Assembly (NCBI GenBank): GCA_903813345.2
Contig: CAIIXF020000010.1
Span: forward strand, 28,482,425-28,546,424
Length of the DNA stretch: 64,000 nucleotides
Source: Owenia fusiformis
Lineage: Eukaryota > Annelida > Polychaeta > Sabellida > Oweniidae
Direction of reading: 5' to 3'
This document shows, piece by piece, positions 1 through 10,179 of this stretch (its first letter is position 1; every line of letters starts with the position of its first letter). The notes under the pieces were generated by a model, which had not been told where the DNA came from, made no database searches, and was given only the letters and a program-made list of their open reading frames with translations. Position numbers and translations under genes: made by a program.

Positions 1-1080
1 GACCCTTGAACTTTGCTTTGTTGACGTGTCAACCAAGCATGTCTGGTGTGAAAATTAAAAGAATATTAAGCAATGTTCTACATCCGCCAAGCTACGTGAA
101 GTAGTCAATATTTAAATTACCAATTTCAAGTGAAGTACGCAACGAACGAAACTGCGTGATCTACACTCCCACTATTGGTCTGAATGAAATGCTACGTAGA
201 AATATGAGCCGTCTGCTGTATTAGTCGATTAATAGAGTAAGACCTGTTGGTGATGCTTTATAATTTAGACCAAAACATTGAAGAACAAACGAACCTGTAA
301 ATCGTGAAAACAACGAACAAATATTCGATTTTCACATATGTTCGGTAATTTTTCGTGTTGAAACTTCCGGATCTTACAAGAAATCATTCATTTTCTCGGT
401 CAATGATTTACCTCTTGGATGTTGTGGCAAATGCTCCATGGTTGACGGAACAAAAGTGATATGGTTTCATTAAGATTCGGGTTCTAACCTTTAGAAGGTA
501 AGTCAGACTCCCAAACGTCAGCTAACTCTTATATTTAGCATGTTAGCGACGCAGTCAGGCCTTGAAAAAAGTAGTATTTGTTGTTGCCAGATAGACTAAT
601 AAAATTCAGATACAGTACATAAGCAAACACATTTCCTGGATAAAATAAAATGTGATGTCACAAATATCATTTAGACTGAAAAAAGTTTGTTCATAGACAA
701 CTCAGACCTCTCGTATCATCACATTTCAGTTCAAATACATTTCTTTTGAAAAAGTCCCACATTTCTTACCTTTAATTTTTCTTTATATGTATACAAATTT
801 TGAATTTAATTAATAGTGTATATTTTTCAAGTAGACTGTTTACTTAAGTAAATACAAATAAAATATCATTTATCAATTGGTAGTGATTAAAGTGTCATAT
901 AGTTTAATGATTAAATAACTTATATCATAAATATATGAACTACTATGAATAATTATAAGTCGTGGATGATTACAATATTAAAGTAGATGGGCGCGCATTC
1001 ACTTCCGGAATATTGCAATTCTAATAATTTTTGCATAAAATCATAATTTTATTCATATTTAGAGCAGGAAAGCTGCCAAA
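1..1080. other. Intergenic sequence upstream of PAFAH copy 1
   Basis: I see no convincing coding exon here. The stretch is AT-rich, with no clear TATA box at a suitable distance from the ATG at 1081. The bases before the ATG end in CCAAA, an acceptable animal start context. The 5' UTR and promoter of the PAFAH gene presumably lie here, but the sequence does not fix them. Confidence 0.5.
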
Positions 1081-1146
1081 ATGAATACTGCAACTGTACC
1101 AACACCTGTCCAAGATGTCCAAGGGGATAACAGGTGGATGAGCATG
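1081..1146 (+). CDS. PAFAH1B2: PAFAH copy 1 exon 1 (start codon)
   Basis: It encodes 22 residues ending DNRWMSM, matching the N-terminal QGDDRWMS region of the family. The donor is ATG|GTAGGA. Joined to exon 2 it gives MSM-HNRF, equivalent to MSQHNRF in vertebrates. No counterpart is present in copy 2. Confidence 0.85.
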
Positions 1147-4100
1147 GTAGGAACACTTCAAAAATATGTTTTTCAACTAATCAACCAGGACATTTTTCTT
1201 ATGCCGATCATACATATGATTAGTCCAACAACATTAGACCTAGCCTGGGCTTCGTTTCTTATCTGACATGTCTTATGGCCCCTGCTAGGTCTAACCTCCA
1301 TGACCATTTTGCCCTTGATGTGTTAATTTAGTCGTTCAGCAGGTTCCGACATGCGGAACTAATTAAACTCCGAAAACATGGTAATATTACATAAAGAATG
1401 TGATTCAAGCATGCATACATACCTTATAAATACATACACACCATCCCGTACCCCCCTTAGACCATATTGATGCATAATTACGAAAATATTGGAGACAGGT
1501 TTGGAATTTTACGAAAATATCGGTCAACTCCGGTAACATCGAAATTGCAAATCGTATCAGGAATTAACCGTCATTGCGACACTGCATCAACGAACAGTAG
1601 GTTTGCAATTAATAACTATTTTGTGTGTATACAAGCGCTATATAAATCAATCAAAGATACCTGCTATCCTCAAAAATAGTTATTTTATCCCGAGTAATCG
1701 CGTGATAATTATCAATCTATTTGACAACAATTTCGTTTCAATAGTTTACATTTTAACCCGGGACGAACAGACACAATGGCGGACATGCGGAAATGTCATT
1801 TTAGAGATTGGTAAGTTTAACCTCATTTTACTTGTATAAATGACCATTTAATACAATAATATTGTGTTTAATCGCTTGATGTTATGTGTTTTTATATTGT
1901 TGTCAAGTATCAGTTGCATGTTATCGTGGAAAAATGGTTTCGGTGGATCCAAAACTTGCATCAATGGAAAGAATAGTAAGGAGGTTAAACTCAATAATGG
2001 CCCCAAGAAAATTCTTAATAATAAATAACGCCGTTATTGAGTTTAACGACGTTGAACTAACATATGATGTATTATTAGGCTTATTTATCCCTATAAATGT
2101 GGGGTTGATTTTTCACATCACCACATGGTTGTTGGAAGTTCAATACAATAAGTAAAAATATCAGGTTAGGAAAGATCCATGTAGAATTTCATTTCCATAC
2201 GGATACTGCACATGCTTCCCGCAATGTGATTGGTCATAAGGCGGAGCGCGGATCATTTTATGTCTGTTTTTTGTACTGTCATCATCTTATGTCTGATAGA
2301 TATGCTTTGAGTGGCTTATTTATACTTTACCCGTTCAAAACAGCATCACACTTTTTAACATTGATAATGATATTTTCGACAGACAGATGTAGGTTGCCAA
2401 ATTGATTTCGATGTAGCTGATGACTAGTTTTCATTATTGTTCATGTATCATTGTCAAGTTTAATATATCATGATATGTTCAGTATTGAATGTTCAGTAAC
2501 ATCTCAGATTTATAAGTATATTTTTCAAATAGGTACGCTCATTTAAATGTTCACATGTTCTATTTACAATGTAATATTAATAATCCTTTGAAAACTCACC
2601 CATATGCTCTGGGCACTTTTTAGAGAATGGGCGCTTATTACGGAGAATACAGTATATATGATGCTATTCTAGTATCAGAAAAAACAACACATTTGAACTG
2701 TACCTACACCTACAGGAAGTGGGCATTTGCAGTAGGCCTAGTATCAAATGTTTAACACAAGCAGACCTTTCTCAGAGCAAATCTTTACTTTTTCTGTTTC
2801 AGCACAATCGGTTTGTGGCACAGGGGAAGCGTCGTGAAGTAGAGGTGTTGTTCATTGGAGACTCTCTCGTTCAACAATTACAGTTCTCTCCAGTAAGAAA
2901 AATTAGATTAATGTCATATAAACTGTATGAAATAAGCTTTTAATAAAGATCTGTTGTTTAAAAGCATTTTGATAGATTAATGTTTATAAGTTTATGTCAA
3001 AACTGAAGTGTGCAAAATGCAACCAGGCTCTGGGTAACTCTGGCTCTTATTGGTTGCAATTTGTTATTATATAGCCAATTAATTATATCAACAATTAGGA
3101 GTCTGGTTGCAGTTTACACAGACCCGCGAAGATTTGTAGACATATTGTTTAGAGTTCATGATGTAAAAGGCAAATTAAATAAATTATTATCTTTATTTGT
3201 TAAATTTTAGTGTCACTTCAATATATAAACTCCATCTTTATTTTATTGACCAAACTGATTTTAGCTAACTAATAAAATAAAATAAAATTTAGGGTGAATG
3301 TCTGTATTATGGCCTATATGTTGTTGGCCAAAGTGCTAGCCATAAAAATTAGATTATTAGCAAAGTGTGACTTTTGACTACTGTCAAATCTCATTCATGC
3401 TTTTTTAGCTCTACACCAAAGGATTGGCAGCCATTATTCAAACTTGATTTACCATTGCCTGGCATAGAACAATTAAGTCATACTATTTCTGTCTTGTTCA
3501 TCTTGAGTATCTTGTACTTCTGGAGTATCTTGTTCATAGTGAGTATCTTGTTCACCTTGAGTATCTTGTTCATCCCAAGTTTCTTGTTCATCCCGAGTAT
3601 CTTCTTCATCTTGAGTATCTACTTTACATTTATACCTAGAGTACAAGTAATATGATAATATTCAAACTTTTTTGCTCTGTTAGTTTTCAATATATTGCCA
3701 GGCAATTGAAGATCGCGGCTTATAATCCTTTTTGACTCAACACTATTAAATTACAATTTTCTTGCATGTTACTTAGGTGTTATCCAAACAAATGGAAAAC
3801 ATATAAGAAAACCTGCACATAAATAATATATAACTTCTACACTCTCCTAGGTATGGGAAAAATTGTTTGTTCCCCTTCATTCAATCAATTTTGGAGTCGG
3901 AGGTGACGCAACTCATCACGTATTATGGCGTATACAGAATGGTGAACTAGATCATATAACATGCAAGGTATAGAGACAAGGATTGACCCGTAGAAATGTC
4001 ATTGTGCTCATGTTTTAAAATGACAAATCGATTGTAAAACAGAGGAATTAGCATGAAATAAAGCTGAAAAATCACATGAAATAAGCATGAACAGACGGAC

Positions 4101-7100
4101 ATTCAACCATGGAAAATATAAACATGAGCACAATGACATATTGTAAGTAAGTTGGAGTAATCTGTTCTTTTGGAAAGGTGACAGGAAGTGGTGTAATCCT
4201 TGGGTGGTTTCTGCGACTCACTATCTTCTTCATTTCTTTGCACAAAAGATCATTCTGTTAAATCATGCCAGTATTTTGTAATTTTGAAACAATCATGGGA
4301 TTATTTTCACAAAATTTGACTTAAAACTATAACATTTCCCTGATTAGATCTTTTTGGCAAAAGATGGTATGCTTTATTGGAATGGTCAAACGGAAGCATC
4401 TTCATCCACATTTAGATACCTTGATGATTGATTGATTCATTAGTTGATTGGTTGATTGATTATTCAATCGATTGATTGATTGATTTACATTTAATAGTTT
4501 TACACCTTATCTCTGAATCCTCCCCTGCTATTCCCTGAATAAGAATATGTAACATTCATCAGGGCAAAGGCTTTAACAGAAGTAACAATGTTTTCTACTT
4601 TTACCACTCTAGTTGATTTAACATTATGATACATGGTTTAAAGGGAACACAAACTATTTTCAAACGCACTGTCTGTTCAGTAATAGTTTCTAATGTGTGT
4701 CCAAAGGTGCTTCCAAAATATACTTAGCAAGAATTCAAAAACATTGATACATGTATACTGTAAAAAATCTTGAAGTTTGAGTATGTTTTTGTTCACTCAG
4801 TATGCACAACAATTGCATTCTAAGCAGTCTCTAAATTTCCATAACATTGCTGTCAGTGGTTTTGCATATATAGTTCAGTGAAAGAGTGAAGTACAAAGAA
4901 TGATTGTTTTTGGGATTCGGTTTTTTCACAGTATACATGCACAGTACTGTCTGAAGCCAGTTATGATGTAACTTCTTTAATACGCCAATTATATTCAGAA
5001 AATAAATGCTGCATTTTTATTTACCTTAGTTTCATATTAGAAGCTTTAGTCAAAATGCTGGTTTCAGGTGGTATTTTCATGTTTTTGATAGAAACTAAGA
5101 TAGTAACCCCAGTGGTCTCCCCAGCATTAAAGCAAGTGGATGCAGCACCCACCTGAGATTTTAAAAACAATCTTTCACCCACCTGAAAATCCATTTGCAC
5201 CCACTTGAAAATGAGAGAATCATGAAAAATGGGTATATTTTGACCAATTTTGGTCTGAATTTTGAAAATGAGAATTTTGCACCCACTTGAGAAAAAATCC
5301 TCGGGAGAACACTGAACCTATGTATTTAGTCTATATGGGGGTAGCCAGGTAACAGGAAGGTGAAGCAACTACCTCAACAAAATGGTAAAGGAAAGTAAGA
5401 AATTGGACATTTTTGCAATTGAACCTCTGAAAATAAAGTCTTATGACTGAAAGTACAAGTATAACTATTACTTTAGTTCATATTAGCCTCACCTATTTGC
5501 CTCATCTTTTAAATCCTGGCTACACCCTTAGTTTTTTTATCTAGTTTAGATATAGGTGGCGTCCTAAGAACCTCATTCTGCTATCTGATTGGTTAACCCT
5601 CTTACCTCTGACCTTGACCTTTAAATTAACCCTTTCACCTACACACTGCATCCTTTAGGTCTGGGAGAAAATGTTTGTTCCTCTACACTGTTTAAATTTT
5701 GGGATCGGGAAAGATGAAACCCAACACGTTTTATGGAGGTTACAAAACGGAGAGCTTGATAGTTTGTCTCCTAAGGTACTGCTTCTGCTTCTAAATACTA
5801 TGTACAGAATAATGTGTTCAAAGTGAGCAAGCTTTTGCATTAAGAGATGTTCACATTAAGTGGTGCTCACATTAGGTGGTTCACATTAAGTGGTGCTCAC
5901 ATTAGGTGGTTCACATTAAGTGGTGCTCACATTAGGTGGTGCTCACATTAAGTGGTGCTCACATTAGGTGGTGTTGACATTGAGAGGTGTTTATATATAT
6001 AGAGGTGGACATGGGAGTCAGTGGACTATGTAAAATTGGGAATTTTCAACAGTTTCGATTTTGTATAAATAAGAAGATTTTACTGCGGTATTGTGTTTAT
6101 GCATTTACAATATGCCACAAGATTTGTGTTTAACCAGAGACATATATAATAACATTATTTTATGTCTTTGGTTTAACCTAATTGAAAATCTTTTAGAATT
6201 AATTTTTTTATACTGAATGTTTTTGTAAGATTTGTTGATGTTTCCAATTTTGTAAAATGAAAATAAAGTGAAAAACAGTAGAATTTGTTAGTAAAAGAAT
6301 AAACAGACTTATAGTCAATGCTTTAAATTGTATAGAAACATCAGGACATCAAACACTTTATTCAAATTTTAAAGAGAAAAACCTCCCAAGAGGCAAAACC
6401 GAAACTAAATCCCATAGCACTTTAATGTTACCCTTTTCTAGAATATTCTTGCATTTTAGGTAGTGGTGTTGCTAGTCGGTACAAACAATCACGATCACAG
6501 TGCAGATCAGGTAGTTGAAGGAATATTGGCAATAGTTAACACAATTGAGGAAAAACAACCAGAGGCCCAAACTGTTGTTGTAGTAAGTAGACATACGAGT
6601 ACATAGTAAAATGCTCACGAAGGAATGACTCAGATATGAGTAGGTAGTTACCAGTTTTACAGCCAGGTGGCTCCTTCGGGTCAGATAGCATGTAGAAAGT
6701 TCCCTTTAACTTAATAGTCATCTGTTTTGGTGGTTCAAATTCATATCATATATAAATATGACAATGATCAAGATAATGTATTGTGATTCAAAAATGAAGA
6801 TGAAATATAAAACATTTGCCCTGGCGGATTTGAGCCTGCTCCATTTGAGTCAAAAAGCTCAGTGTAAACAATAAGCAACCGAATTAGCTGATAATGACTG
6901 AGAATTTTAATCACTCAATTGTCCTTCTGTTTGAACATCCATCTGTCTGTACATCTATCCATCAACCATTTTCAGATGAATGAAATTTGCTTGTCCTCAA
7001 TCTTTTGCGTTCCTGTCCATTTGATGGCGCTCATACTACTAATTTATAACTTAGGTCTTACTTTTGCCTTGTTAGAGTAATCAGTCGTTACTAAATGCAA

Positions 7101-7629
7101 TTTTAATCATGTTTCACCTCGTATGTTTTGAGGGACCTTTTATGATTTCTTTCCTGTCAGGTGTCAAAACAATTTTTACAATAAATTCTTCAGTTATAAG
7201 GCTACATTATCCAAGTCAATATGAGTGAACACATCTTCATTAACCTTAATAGTTCAAAAGTTACTTTTCACATAATACTAGTGTCCTATATATAAGAAAA
7301 GTGAAGATATTTCTATTTTCTACTTTCAGGGAATTCCACCTAGAGGTCAAAACCCGAATAAATTACGTGAAAAAATCACCAAAATCAACCAATCACTAGC
7401 CAGTAAACTATCCAATGAGCCACGAGCAGTGTTCGTCAATGTGGACGCAGGACTTTTTGTAAATTCTGACGGTGAAATAAGCCATAGAGACATGTATGAT
7501 TATCTCCATTTTACTGCGCAAGGATATCAAAAATTATGCGAACCAATTTTGGAGGAAGTTCAGAATTTGCTGAAAACTTTTGTCAAAGTAGAAAGTACGT
7601 CGTTTGATGAGGGTCGTGACCTTAACTAG
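1081..7629 (+). CDS. PAFAH1B2: PAF acetylhydrolase 1B catalytic (alpha) subunit, complete spliced gene with two alternative copies of exon 3
   Basis: Coding exons are 1081-1146, 2803-2892, 3851-3967 (3a) or 5659-5775 (3b), 6460-6582 and 7330-7629. All internal junctions are phase 0 with GT donors and AG acceptors. With one exon 3 the product is 231 aa, close to the 229 aa of human PAFAH1B2. SGNH-hydrolase landmarks are visible: GDS with the nucleophilic Ser in exon 2, the block II GGD in exon 3a, GTNNH with the block III Asn in exon 4, and DYLH with the catalytic Asp and His in exon 5. The family removes the sn-2 acetyl group from platelet-activating factor in the cytosol and associates with LIS1. 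Exon 1 carries the family's N-terminal QGDNRWMS motif. An AATAAA lies at 7885-7890. Invertebrates usually have one ortholog of vertebrate B2 and B3, so the symbol is approximate. Confidence 0.93.
2803..2892 (+). CDS. PAFAH1B2: PAFAH copy 1 exon 2 (nucleophile Ser)
   Basis: Thirty codons from HNRFVAQ to QFSP, containing LFIGDS, the SGNH block I with the catalytic serine. The acceptor is a polypyrimidine run ending TTTCAG and the donor is CCA|GTAAGA. Confidence 0.92.
3493..3618 (+). repeat. 18-bp tandem repeat, 7 units, in PAFAH intron 2
   Basis: Seven exact-length units built on CTTGTTCATCTTGAGTAT. The matching place in copy 2 (39148-39201) has only three units. An apparent ORF across it is a by-product of the 18-bp period. 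Confidence 0.85.
3851..3967 (+). CDS. PAFAH1B2: PAFAH alternative exon 3a (block II GGD intact)
   Basis: Thirty-nine codons beginning VWEKLFVPLH and ending ELDHITCK, phase 0 at both ends. It contains NFGVGGD, where the Gly before Asp is the block II oxyanion-hole glycine of SGNH hydrolases. It aligns without gaps to exon 3b and to a single 39-residue segment of vertebrate PAFAH1B2. It probably represents the conventional form. Confidence 0.9.
4425..4492 (+). repeat. GATT-type microsatellite
   Basis: Interrupted GATT/GATTG run in the intron between exons 3a and 3b. It is shared with copy 2 near 40324-40388. Confidence 0.8.
5659..5775 (+). CDS. PAFAH1B2: PAFAH alternative exon 3b (block II Gly replaced by Lys)
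   Basis: Also 39 codons, phase 0 at both ends, beginning VWEKMFVPLH and ending ELDSLSPK. It encodes the same protein segment as 3a, with about ten substitutions and no gaps. The motif reads NFGIGKD, so Lys occupies the glycine position. Splice signals are good (TTTAG acceptor, AAG|GTACTG donor) and both genomic copies keep the open frame. It lies 1.69 kb after 3a. Including both exons would keep frame but duplicate 39 residues inside the fold, so mutually exclusive use is the most likely reading. Confidence 0.88.
5856..5960 (+). repeat. 30-bp tandem repeat in the intron after exon 3b
   Basis: The unit is made of two related halves, TTCACATTAAGTGG and TGCTCACATTAGGTGG. There are about four to five units here and about two at the homologous site 42060-42120, so copy number changed after duplication. 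Confidence 0.8.
6460..6582 (+). CDS. PAFAH1B2: PAFAH copy 1 exon 4 (block III Asn)
   Basis: Forty-one codons starting VVVLLVGTNNHDH. GTNNH holds the block III asparagine. The donor is GTA|GTAAGT, a consensus site. Confidence 0.92.
7330..7629 (+). CDS. PAFAH1B2: PAFAH copy 1 exon 5 (catalytic Asp/His, stop)
   Basis: Ninety-nine codons plus TAG. It starts GIPPRGQNPN, as in the family's GLLPRGEKPN segment. YDYLHFT carries the catalytic Asp and His three residues apart. The C-terminal tail (VESTSFDEGRDLN) is not conserved in vertebrates. Confidence 0.93.
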   Translation, partial: GIPPRGQNPNKLREKITKINQSLASKLSNEPRAVFVNVDAGLFVNSDGEISHRDMYDYLHFTAQGYQKLCEPILEEVQNLLKTFVKVESTSFDEGRDLN

Positions 7630-8763
7630 AAAACCCTGGCTTTTCAGTCTGAATTCTGAGTATGAAAAGAATGGATTGTAAGCCTGAAAATTCGAAGTGG
7701 GTATTTATTCTCCTGTTTTGATAGTCCAACAATCATATCCATTAATAGTCCAACATATCCATTAATCAAGGAAACTATCCCATAAAAATCCAGGAAATGT
7801 GGTAAGTCTATTTCCAAGGTTAGAATACCTTAGTGGTTATGTTTTGAGATGAAAAGTAGAGAGGAAACGAGTGAAATATACTGAAATAAAGTAAACAAAT
7901 ATGTAAGCAACACTCTTAAGTGTAAAGAAATGCCAGAAAATCTAGGTAGTTCTTTCTAATTTAAGAGAGAAATTAGCTAAGTAGATGTGACAAGGCTGAG
8001 ACAGGACATCACCAGGAGAACACTTTTCATGTTAACACTATTCAAAAACTTAAATGAACAGATGATTGCCAGTTCAAGAATCTGTTCATGAACTATTCTT
8101 GAATAGTTCAGGAGTAGTTCATGAACTGTTCTTTTCACCTGGGAGCAGAGATTAGCAAATGTGTGTATCCGTTTTGAGTTAAATATAGTAATTAGATAAT
8201 ATCATAGATGCACGCAATATACCCAGGGATCACCTTAAAAGTAGGTTCTATCATTGTACTTTAAGGACAATTCTGTGCAAATATACGTCCCTTTTATAAG
8301 TTTGTCATCTGGAAGTCCCTGGCATCAGTGTTGAGGCCTGTTTGTATTGCTATTTAAAAAAATCACAAAATTTGTTGTAAGGTTCTGAACTATTGTAATA
8401 TAAGGAGAAAAAGATTGAGACGTTAACAGGCAATCAAATAAATACTTCCAGTTCCCAAACTAATAGTGGGGAGTGTAATACTGTTTTTTATTATTATATG
8501 TATACCTCAATATATAAGGGCACATTACAGTGTATATTACATGGATAGATAGTATGTGGCACAGGTCATATTTGAAATACAGTATAATGTAAGTCTAAAA
8601 GAGTGGAATTACCATGGAATAGAATACAATAGGCATCTAGTATATATTCTAAAGTGTATAGAAATGCAAGCAGTGTTGTAATTTTATCAAAGAAGGAGAA
8701 AAATGGAATGAATATGATTCGAACATGACTGTATTCACACCTTATATAAACTGTCAACATTTC

Positions 8764-9040
8764 ACCCGGGGTATATTCGCGAAGAATACCCCTGGTAATG
8801 TGTGACATAATAATGGCGGGTTGAAGTAATGGCGGACCATAATGAATGTTTGAAACATTTTGGTGAGTTTTCATGTTCGAATCGTAATATAGACTTCAGA
8901 GCAGGGATAATATTGTCGAATACATCCCTAAGGGCGAGGCACCAAAGCTTTCTAACCCCTCACTCCCTTTGGTCGTTTGGCCTAGCCCTGCGGGGTGTAT
9001 TCGTCAATATTACCCCTGCTCTTCGGTCTATATTTCTCAA
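8764..9040. repeat. Inverted-repeat element with GGGGTATTCG/CGAATA arms
   Basis: Arms near 8886-8950 (tatagacttcagagcaggg and following) and 8985-9040 are reverse complements with a short loop, next to a smaller hairpin at 8765-8800. The homologous site in copy 2 is 44870-45135, with several base changes and a deletion. It looks like a small non-autonomous foldback element older than the duplication. Confidence 0.65.
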
Positions 9041-9469
9041 ATAGGAGTGTCTGACCTATTAAACCTTGAAACATAAATGATACCAATGGTGTTCAAAAAC
9101 AGCTTTGCTTTAAATATTGCCAAATACTAAAAACTGATATATACACTGTATGTGTGAGCTAGGACATCATAATATGTTTGTCATCTGTGGCAAACATACA
9201 TATTTATTATTATGAAAATGTTTTTTGTTTTGAACTATAAGTTTGAAGTTTAGTGTATGCAATCATGGTGAAGAAATTATTTCAAGTAAGTCCTTGAAAT
9301 ATTTATCTTACTAATCTTTTATTAATTATTTGGTATGAAATATAAGTACCAAAGTGGCACTAAATTCTCTTTGTACCATATTGTATGTAAATTTCTCTGT
9401 AAAAATATTATATAAATTGACTTTGAGCATGACCTCCACTAAAATTACGCAACAACAGTTTACTCACTT

Positions 9470-9575
9470 TAGTCCAGCACACAGACCCAACAAATGACTC
9501 AACTAATCTCTTTATATGACCCATTTTGTTAGATAGTTTGCCCTTTTTATGGGTCTGTGGGCTAGACTGATTTCA
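9470..9575. repeat. Short inverted repeat (CACAGACCCA / TGGGTCTGTG)
   Basis: Arms beginning TTTAGTCCAGCACACAGACCC and ending GGGTCTGTGGGCTAGA face each other across about 70 bases. The copy 2 version is at 45560-45662. Confidence 0.6.
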
Positions 9576-10179
9576 AATTTTCATGAATTCAAATGTTATG
9601 ATAGTTTGATATAAAATATCTTAGAATTAAACACTTTTGTTTAACTGTATTATACTTGTAGTATTCTTACGGCAACACAGTCAAGGGCATAGCCTTAGAA
9701 TTGGTGAGGCAAATTTAAATAGGTGAGGCAAATGTGGTCTAATGGATTTTCCTGTTGAGGCAATTGCCTCATCTACCTCATCTCTGACTCTGTCTTTATC
9801 ATAGAGAAGTAATTATTGTCGTACAGTATAACTGTTTTAGTGATACACTACTAATCATAATCATTCATATTCGTTTATTTGTTTGTTGAAGTCTTGTTTA
9901 ACAAGATGTTTAACAAGATTTGTTGAGGCTGAACCTTTCATGAATTCGCTGAATTATTTTCTTAAAAGAACCTTGTAAAATCAAGATCTACCAAATACAA
10001 TTTTTTTTAAATTTTATCTTTACAGCTGATCAAGTCTTTCCCAGCCAGCAAGATATGGATGTGGGTGTTTAATTAGTTAGAAATTCTAACAATAAGCCAA
10101 AAATTTAATTGCCATGCTAATAGATAAAAGATTGTAAATCTTGACTGTGAAGCACTTTAAATTGCTCATAATTATTTTG

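Noticed and set aside
2719-2943. ORF giving PAFAH exon 2 an upstream extension with its own Met
   Set aside because: The extension is intron 1 sequence ending in a strong TTTCAG acceptor; the family N-terminus is supplied by exon 1. In copy 2 the Met is absent.
3851-5775. Exon 3b as a dead duplicate of 3a
   Set aside because: Both genomic copies keep its frame, length and splice sites and most changes in it are silent or limited, which is not expected of an exon without use. Transcript data would still be needed to settle it.
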